Source: Candidatus Zixiibacteriota bacterium
GTDB lineage: Bacteria > Zixibacteria > MSB-5A5 > JAABVY01 > JAHJOQ01
DNA length: 5,076 nt
Assembly: GCA_030631455.1 (NCBI GenBank)
Contig: DAOVLC010000153.1
Coordinates: 1 to 5,076, forward strand
Reading direction: 5' to 3'
How positions within the stretch are numbered: position 1 is the stretch's first letter; each line of letters starts with the position of its first letter. This document shows positions 1-2,718 of this stretch, in pieces. A model generated the notes under the pieces. The model saw only the letters and a program-made list of their open reading frames with translations. It made no database searches and was not told the origin of the DNA. The position numbers and the translations under genes were made by a program.

Positions 1-598
1 AGATGAAGGCTGTCTTTCTATCAGCCTTCATGGACTTCATGAGGTTGATCACCATGAAGGCGGTGTCATGGTCCAGATTGGCCGTCGGCTCGTCGGCGAG
101 GACCACTTTCGGGCTACCCACCAGGGCTCTGGCTACGGCTACCCTCTGCTTCTGGCCACCGGATATCTGGTTGGGGAATTTTCTTCTCTGATCGGTCATC
201 CCCACCGCTTCGAGGAGGGTCTCGACCCGTTCGCGCCTCTCCACTGCGCTGTAGCCAGCGACTATGAGCAGAGGATACTCCACGTTTTCAAAGACAGTGA
301 GGACCGGGATGAGATTAAAATCCTGGAAGACGAAGCCAATGTTCTTCCCCCGGAAGATCGCCCCCTCCAAACGGCTCAGGGAGGCCACTTCGGTACCGGC
401 AACGGTCAAGTGTCCTGATGTAGGGCTGTCGAGACAGCCGATCAGGTTGAGAAGTGTCGTCTTACCGCTTCCCGGTGGGCCCACAAAGGACACAAAACTT
501 GCAGGCTCGATCTCGAAATTCAGTCCCTTGATGGCCCTGACTTCGACTTCTCCGGCCTGATAGGTCTTGCTGACATCTTTGGCGCTAATGAGACTCAT
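1..598 (-). CDS. ABC transporter ATP-binding protein, LolD/MacB/FtsE type (partial, 3' end outside window)
   Basis: This is the nucleotide-binding subunit of an ABC transporter; it hydrolyses ATP on the cytoplasmic side to drive a partner permease. The 199 visible residues begin MSLISAKDVSKTY. Walker A is GPPGSGKTT (residues 40-48), with Pro where the family usually has Ser and Thr for the usual Ser after the Lys. The Q-loop is FQDFNLIP (Gln92), the signature ISGGQKQR (145-152), Walker B VVLADEP (165-171) and the D-loop ANLD (173-176). The IGFVFQDFNLIPVLT and ENVEYPL segments are typical of the LolD/MacB/FtsE group, whose members are about 220-230 residues, so roughly 25-30 residues including the H-loop His are missing. 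The ATG at 596-598 follows GAGG (601-604) after only 2 nt, a tight spacing, but the N-terminus fits the family. The permease is probably just downstream, left of the window. Lipoprotein release, MacB-type efflux and FtsE-like roles cannot be told apart here. Confidence 0.95.
   Translation of the reverse strand, partial: MSLISAKDVSKTYQAGEVEVRAIKGLNFEIEPASFVSFVGPPGSGKTTLLNLIGCLDSPTSGHLTVAGTEVASLSRLEGAIFRGKNIGFVFQDFNLIPVLTVFENVEYPLLIVAGYSAVERRERVETLLEAVGMTDQRRKFPNQISGGQKQRVAVARALVGSPKVVLADEPTANLDHDTAFMVINLMKSMKADRKTAFI
3..61. repeat. Two overlapping perfect inverted repeats inside the ABC ATPase gene
   Basis: ATGAAGGCTG (3-12) is the exact reverse complement of CAGCCTTCAT (22-31), with a 9-nt loop. 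GCCTTCATGG (24-33) is the exact reverse complement of CCATGAAGGC (52-61), with an 18-nt loop. The central segment 24-31 is shared, so the two stems exclude each other. On the coding strand this is a repeated GCCTTCAT (Ala-Phe-Met and Ala-Phe-Ile codons) on either side of two ATGAAG (Met-Lys) pairs. It may be a chance result of codon repetition. Confidence 0.6.
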
Positions 599-709
599 TG
601 CCTCAAGATAGTTCCGCGATCATTTGGACGCAAGTCCTATCTTCTCCATCTGTCCACTAAATCAGGGAAGTTCAGGCAGAACTCTTCGCGTCTTACCCAG
701 CCACCGCAT

Positions 710-719
710 CTCACGTGAG
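710..719. promoter_or_regulatory. 10-bp perfect palindrome, possible operator
   Basis: CTCACGTGAG reads identically on both strands. It lies about 110 bases upstream of the ATPase start and about 55 bases upstream of the putative dehydrogenase -35 hexamer. That position would suit a dimeric regulator acting on one or both divergent genes. There is no second copy in the window and no adjacent regulator gene, so function is a guess. Confidence 0.25.
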
Positions 720-772
720 CTGAACCGAGCCGCAGACTGCCCCGAGAACGTACCCTTTCCTCCACATTATTC

Positions 773-800
773 TTGACTTTGCTGGTATAGTCGGTTTAGT
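773..800 (+). promoter_or_regulatory. Possible sigma70-like promoter for the aldehyde dehydrogenase
   Basis: TTGACT (773-778, five of six matches to TTGACA) is followed after 16 nt by TTTAGT (795-800, four of six matches to TATAAT). A better -10-like hexamer, TATAGT at 786-791, is only 7 nt from TTGACT and has no usable -35 of its own. If the first pair is right, transcription would start near 806-808 and give a leader of about 130 nt. The -10 element overlaps the left arm of the inverted repeat listed separately. Confidence 0.3.
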
Positions 801-893
801 TTGTGAATGGTTTCTCAAGCTTGTCGCGTTTTGCCTGGTGGAAATTCCGATTGAGCCATCGGTGAACTTTGAACTCAGCGACAAGCTAAACCG
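792..893 (+). repeat. Imperfect inverted repeat with two alternative left arms in the dehydrogenase leader
   Basis: The right arm, 878-893, reads GCGACAAGCTAAACCG. Its inner ten bases (878-887) are the exact complement of AGCTTGTCGC at 818-827. Its outer thirteen bases (881-893) pair with CGGTTTAGTTTGT at 792-804, with one G-T (G-U in RNA) position. The pairings share 881-887 and cannot form together. A small hairpin, 847-862, lies inside the loop. All of this lies upstream of the ATG at 939. It could be a leader switch, a protein-binding site, or the remains of a duplicated arm. Confidence 0.5.
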
Positions 894-938
894 CAATCTA
901 TGTGATAGTTTCATGGATAGCATGTAAGCGAGGAAAAG

Positions 939-2297
939 ATGAAAGCAATAAACCCCGCCACCGGCAAGTTGATCAAAGACTACAAAGAACATAGCGAGGA
1001 GGAAGCTGCGCAGATTGTCGAGAAAGTACAAGATGAATTCGGGAACTGGAGGGAGAGTACGTTTGCTCGACGCAGCTGGTTGATGCACGAGGCAGCTGAG
1101 GTTTTGCGGAGAAACGTCGCGACATACGCCGAGACGATTACGCTTGAGATGGGGAAGACGATCACAGAATCGAAAGCGGAAGTCGAGAAATGTGCCTGGG
1201 TATGCGACTATTACGCGGACAATGCCGAGAAGTTTCTTGCAGACGAGGTAATCGAGTCCGATGCTACGAGGAGCTTCGTGGCTTACGAGCCGCTTGGTGT
1301 CGTTCTTGCTGTGATGCCATGGAACTTTCCGTTCTGGCAGGTGATTCGTTTTGCCGCTCCTGCACTGATGGCGGGCAACGCAGGGATTCTAAAGCACGCG
1401 TCGAACGTTCCCGGCTGTGCCCTTGCGCTGGAGAGCATATTCCGCGAGGCGGGATTCCCGGAAGATATCTTTCGTACTCTACTGATCTCCTCCGGGAAGG
1501 TCGAAGCCGTCATCAAGAACCCGCATGTTAAGGCTGTGACTCTTACAGGCAGTGAGTTTGCCGGGGGCCAGGTAGCGTCAACCGCGGGACGTGAGCTAAA
1601 GAAGACTGTGCTTGAACTCGGTGGATCAGATCCATACATCGTTCTCGAAGACGCGGATCTGCCCACTTGTGTCGCAACTTCTGTTACTACAAGAATGATC
1701 AATCAAGGACAGAGCTGTATTGCAGCCAAGAGATTCATCGTTGTGAAGCAACTTGTCAGACAATTCGAGGAGCAGCATGTCGAACTTATGAATTCGTTGA
1801 GACTGGGAGATCCCATGCACGCTGACACTCAGGTCGGCCCGATGGCACGCATGGATCTTCTTGACGAACTCGACGCACAGGTTCAAGAATCGATCGAGAA
1901 AGGCGCTCGACTGCTGTGCGGCGGAAAGAAGGTCGACGGCGCCGGAGCTTTCTACCTTCCAACAGTACTGGCTGATGTTGGAAAGGGCATGCCGGTGTAC
2001 GAGCAGGAAACATTCGGGCCGGTCGCCGCAATAATACCGGTAGAAGACGCTGAGGAAGCCATCGCTGTGGCGAATGACTCCCCGTTCGGACTCGGCGGGA
2101 GCGTATGGTCGCGAGATACCACACGTGCAGAGGCGATTGCCCGTCGAATTGAGACCGGGGCCGTATTTATCAACGGCATGACAAAATCCGATCCGCGATT
2201 ACCGTTCGGTGGTGTGAAGCGCTCAGGTTATGGTAGAGAACTTTCTCACTTCGGTATAAGGGAGTTCGTGAATATCAAGACGATCTGGATTGCGTAA
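939..2297 (+). CDS. sad: Succinate-semialdehyde dehydrogenase, Sad/YneI type (NAD(P)-dependent aldehyde dehydrogenase)
   Basis: A complete 452-residue aldehyde dehydrogenase, predicted to oxidise succinate semialdehyde to succinate with NAD(P)+ in the cytoplasm, feeding GABA or related carbon into the TCA cycle. Visible active-site parts: MPWNFPFWQ with oxyanion-hole Asn129; ILKHASNVP with cofactor-binding Lys152; TGSEFAGG (203-210) as the Rossmann Gly motif, reading GSEFAG where the usual pattern is GSTxxG; LELGGSDP with general-base Glu226; GQSCIAAKRF with nucleophile Cys260; QETFGP (356-361). The C-terminal PFGGVKRSGYGRELSHFG and EFVNIKTIW closely match E. coli YneI (Sad, about 460 residues) as I recall it. 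The ATG at 939 is the only start: an in-frame TAG lies at 918-920, no alternative start codon falls between, and GAGG (930-933) is 5 nt upstream. No GABA aminotransferase is nearby, so the substrate is inferred from family. A broader aldehyde range is possible. Confidence 0.93.
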   Translation: MKAINPATGKLIKDYKEHSEEEAAQIVEKVQDEFGNWRESTFARRSWLMHEAAEVLRRNVATYAETITLEMGKTITESKAEVEKCAWVCDYYADNAEKFLADEVIESDATRSFVAYEPLGVVLAVMPWNFPFWQVIRFAAPALMAGNAGILKHASNVPGCALALESIFREAGFPEDIFRTLLISSGKVEAVIKNPHVKAVTLTGSEFAGGQVASTAGRELKKTVLELGGSDPYIVLEDADLPTCVATSVTTRMINQGQSCIAAKRFIVVKQLVRQFEEQHVELMNSLRLGDPMHADTQVGPMARMDLLDELDAQVQESIEKGARLLCGGKKVDGAGAFYLPTVLADVGKGMPVYEQETFGPVAAIIPVEDAEEAIAVANDSPFGLGGSVWSRDTTRAEAIARRIETGAVFINGMTKSDPRLPFGGVKRSGYGRELSHFGIREFVNIKTIWIA

Positions 2298-2490
2298 GAG
2301 GGCGGTCAGCAAGGATCTCATCGACAAGTATCATAATGAAACCAACTTCGAGTCCCTTTCCAAAAAGGATAATTCTGTTCTAAACTTCCTGATATCGCAA
2401 TACCCTGAAGAGAAAAAGGACGCACTGAAATCAGCCGACTATGATATCTCATATCTCGAATACGACTGGTCGCTGAACGACATGAAGTAG
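2290..2490 (+). CDS. Hypothetical protein of 66 residues, TTG start, possibly a gene fragment
   Basis: I do not recognise this protein. It is soluble, charged and helix-friendly, with segments KDLIDKYHNE, SVLNFLISQYPEEKKDALK and SYLEYDWSLNDMK, and no signal peptide or membrane segment. The third-position G+C is about 57 percent, consistent with coding use. The only usable start near the N-terminal end is TTG at 2290, just after an in-frame TGA at 2269-2271. It overlaps the last 8 bases of the dehydrogenase and has no Shine-Dalgarno sequence, so expression would depend on translational coupling. The stop is TAG at 2488-2490, after which the same frame stays open to 2613. The weak start and the continuing frame suggest either a small coupled gene or the remnant of a longer one. 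The open frame and amino-acid composition are the only evidence that it is real. Confidence 0.4.
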   Translation: MRKRAVSKDLIDKYHNETNFESLSKKDNSVLNFLISQYPEEKKDALKSADYDISYLEYDWSLNDMK

Positions 2491-2613
2491 AATCACGTTG
2501 CCTTTCAGAAACACGCTCGACAGTACCGAATGAAGGAGGCAGGCGCTGAATGTGTACCGTTTCAGAGCCTTCCGGAGAGAATAAGGCTGTTAGTTAAGGG
2601 GTACTTTGGGTAG
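2491..2613 (+). pseudogene. In-frame continuation of the 2290 ORF beyond its amber stop
   Basis: Directly after TAG 2488-2490, the same frame runs 40 more sense codons to a second TAG at 2611-2613. It starts NHVAFQKHARQYRMKEAGAE and ends in SLPERIRLLVKGYFG. The composition resembles a real protein C-terminus and third-position G+C is about 50 percent, similar to the preceding ORF. Joined together, the two parts make about 107 residues. An ATG at 2530 could in principle start a separate 27-residue peptide, but no ribosome-binding site precedes it. An open run this long is not rare by chance (roughly one in seven by uniform codon odds), so support is modest. Confidence 0.3.
2566..2588 (+). terminator. 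Weak hairpin downstream of the dehydrogenase unit
   Basis: AGCCTT (2566-2571) pairs perfectly with AAGGCT (2583-2588) across an 11-nt loop. GTTAGTTAAGG follows, so there is no T-tract and this is not a standard intrinsic terminator. It also lies inside the possible coding continuation 2491-2613. Confidence 0.15.
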
Positions 2614-2696
2614 ATTAGAGATTGAGTCTGACCCGTACTCACAGTGTCTATCGAGAATCAGTGCAACCCTCCGCAGCCAACCTGCCTTAGGTGAGT

Positions 2697-2716
2697 GCAT
2701 TGTTGTCAGCAACTGC
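2697..2716 (-). terminator. Bulged hairpin immediately after the peptidase stop codon
   Basis: On the minus strand, GCA-GTTG (2716-2710) pairs with CAAC-AA-TGC (2705-2697) around a CTGA loop. That gives 7 base pairs with a 2-nt bulge, starting 2 nt after the TAG stop of the peptidase gene. No T-run follows, so it might be a weak or Rho-assisted 3' end or a transcript-stabilising stem rather than an intrinsic terminator. Confidence 0.25.
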
Positions 2717-2718
2717 GT

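Larger units (their letters stand above)
599..938. other. Divergent intergenic region between the ABC ATPase and the aldehyde dehydrogenase
   Basis: These 340 bases separate two genes transcribed away from each other, so any promoters for both should lie here. On the ATPase side (599-720, read on the minus strand) I see only the GAGG ribosome-binding site and no convincing promoter hexamers. On the dehydrogenase side there is a weak TTGACT/TTTAGT promoter, a small hairpin (CCGAT 847-851 with ATCGG 858-862) and a longer imperfect inverted repeat. A 10-bp palindrome sits at 710-719. The open stretches are all very short (about 30 codons or fewer) and look non-coding. Confidence 0.8.

Noticed and set aside
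68..418. 116-codon plus-strand open frame opposite the ABC ATPase (also 3-191 and 264-560)
   Set aside because: The minus strand encodes all ABC ATPase motifs in order across this stretch, so these frames are antisense shadows.
662..709. 15-codon minus-strand ORF (MRWLGKTRRVLPELP) upstream of the ABC ATPase
   Set aside because: No ribosome-binding site, no recognisable relative, and too short to support. It is an in-frame extension of nothing identifiable.
807..854. 15-codon ORF (MVSQACRVLPGGNSD) in the dehydrogenase leader as a possible attenuator peptide
   Set aside because: There is no ribosome-binding site and no run of regulatory codons. The four-codon ORF at 913-927 was rejected for the same reasons.
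1283..1702. 139-codon minus-strand open frame within the dehydrogenase (also 711-1088, 1626-1886, 1786-2124)
   Set aside because: They are shadows of a complete, well-conserved aldehyde dehydrogenase on the other strand.
2550..2597. 15-codon ORF (MCTVSEPSGENKAVS) preceded by AAGGAGG at 2533-2539
   Set aside because: The Shine-Dalgarno match is good, but the 10-nt spacing is long, the peptide is tiny and it overlaps the possible continuation of the 2290 frame. It is most likely chance.
2621..2641. Sequence reading GGGTCAGACTCAAT on the minus strand, with a TGAGT/ACTCA stem, considered as a transposon or REP-like end
   Set aside because: It occurs once, no transposase or second end is visible, and the resemblance to sequences near REP-associated transposases is only from memory.
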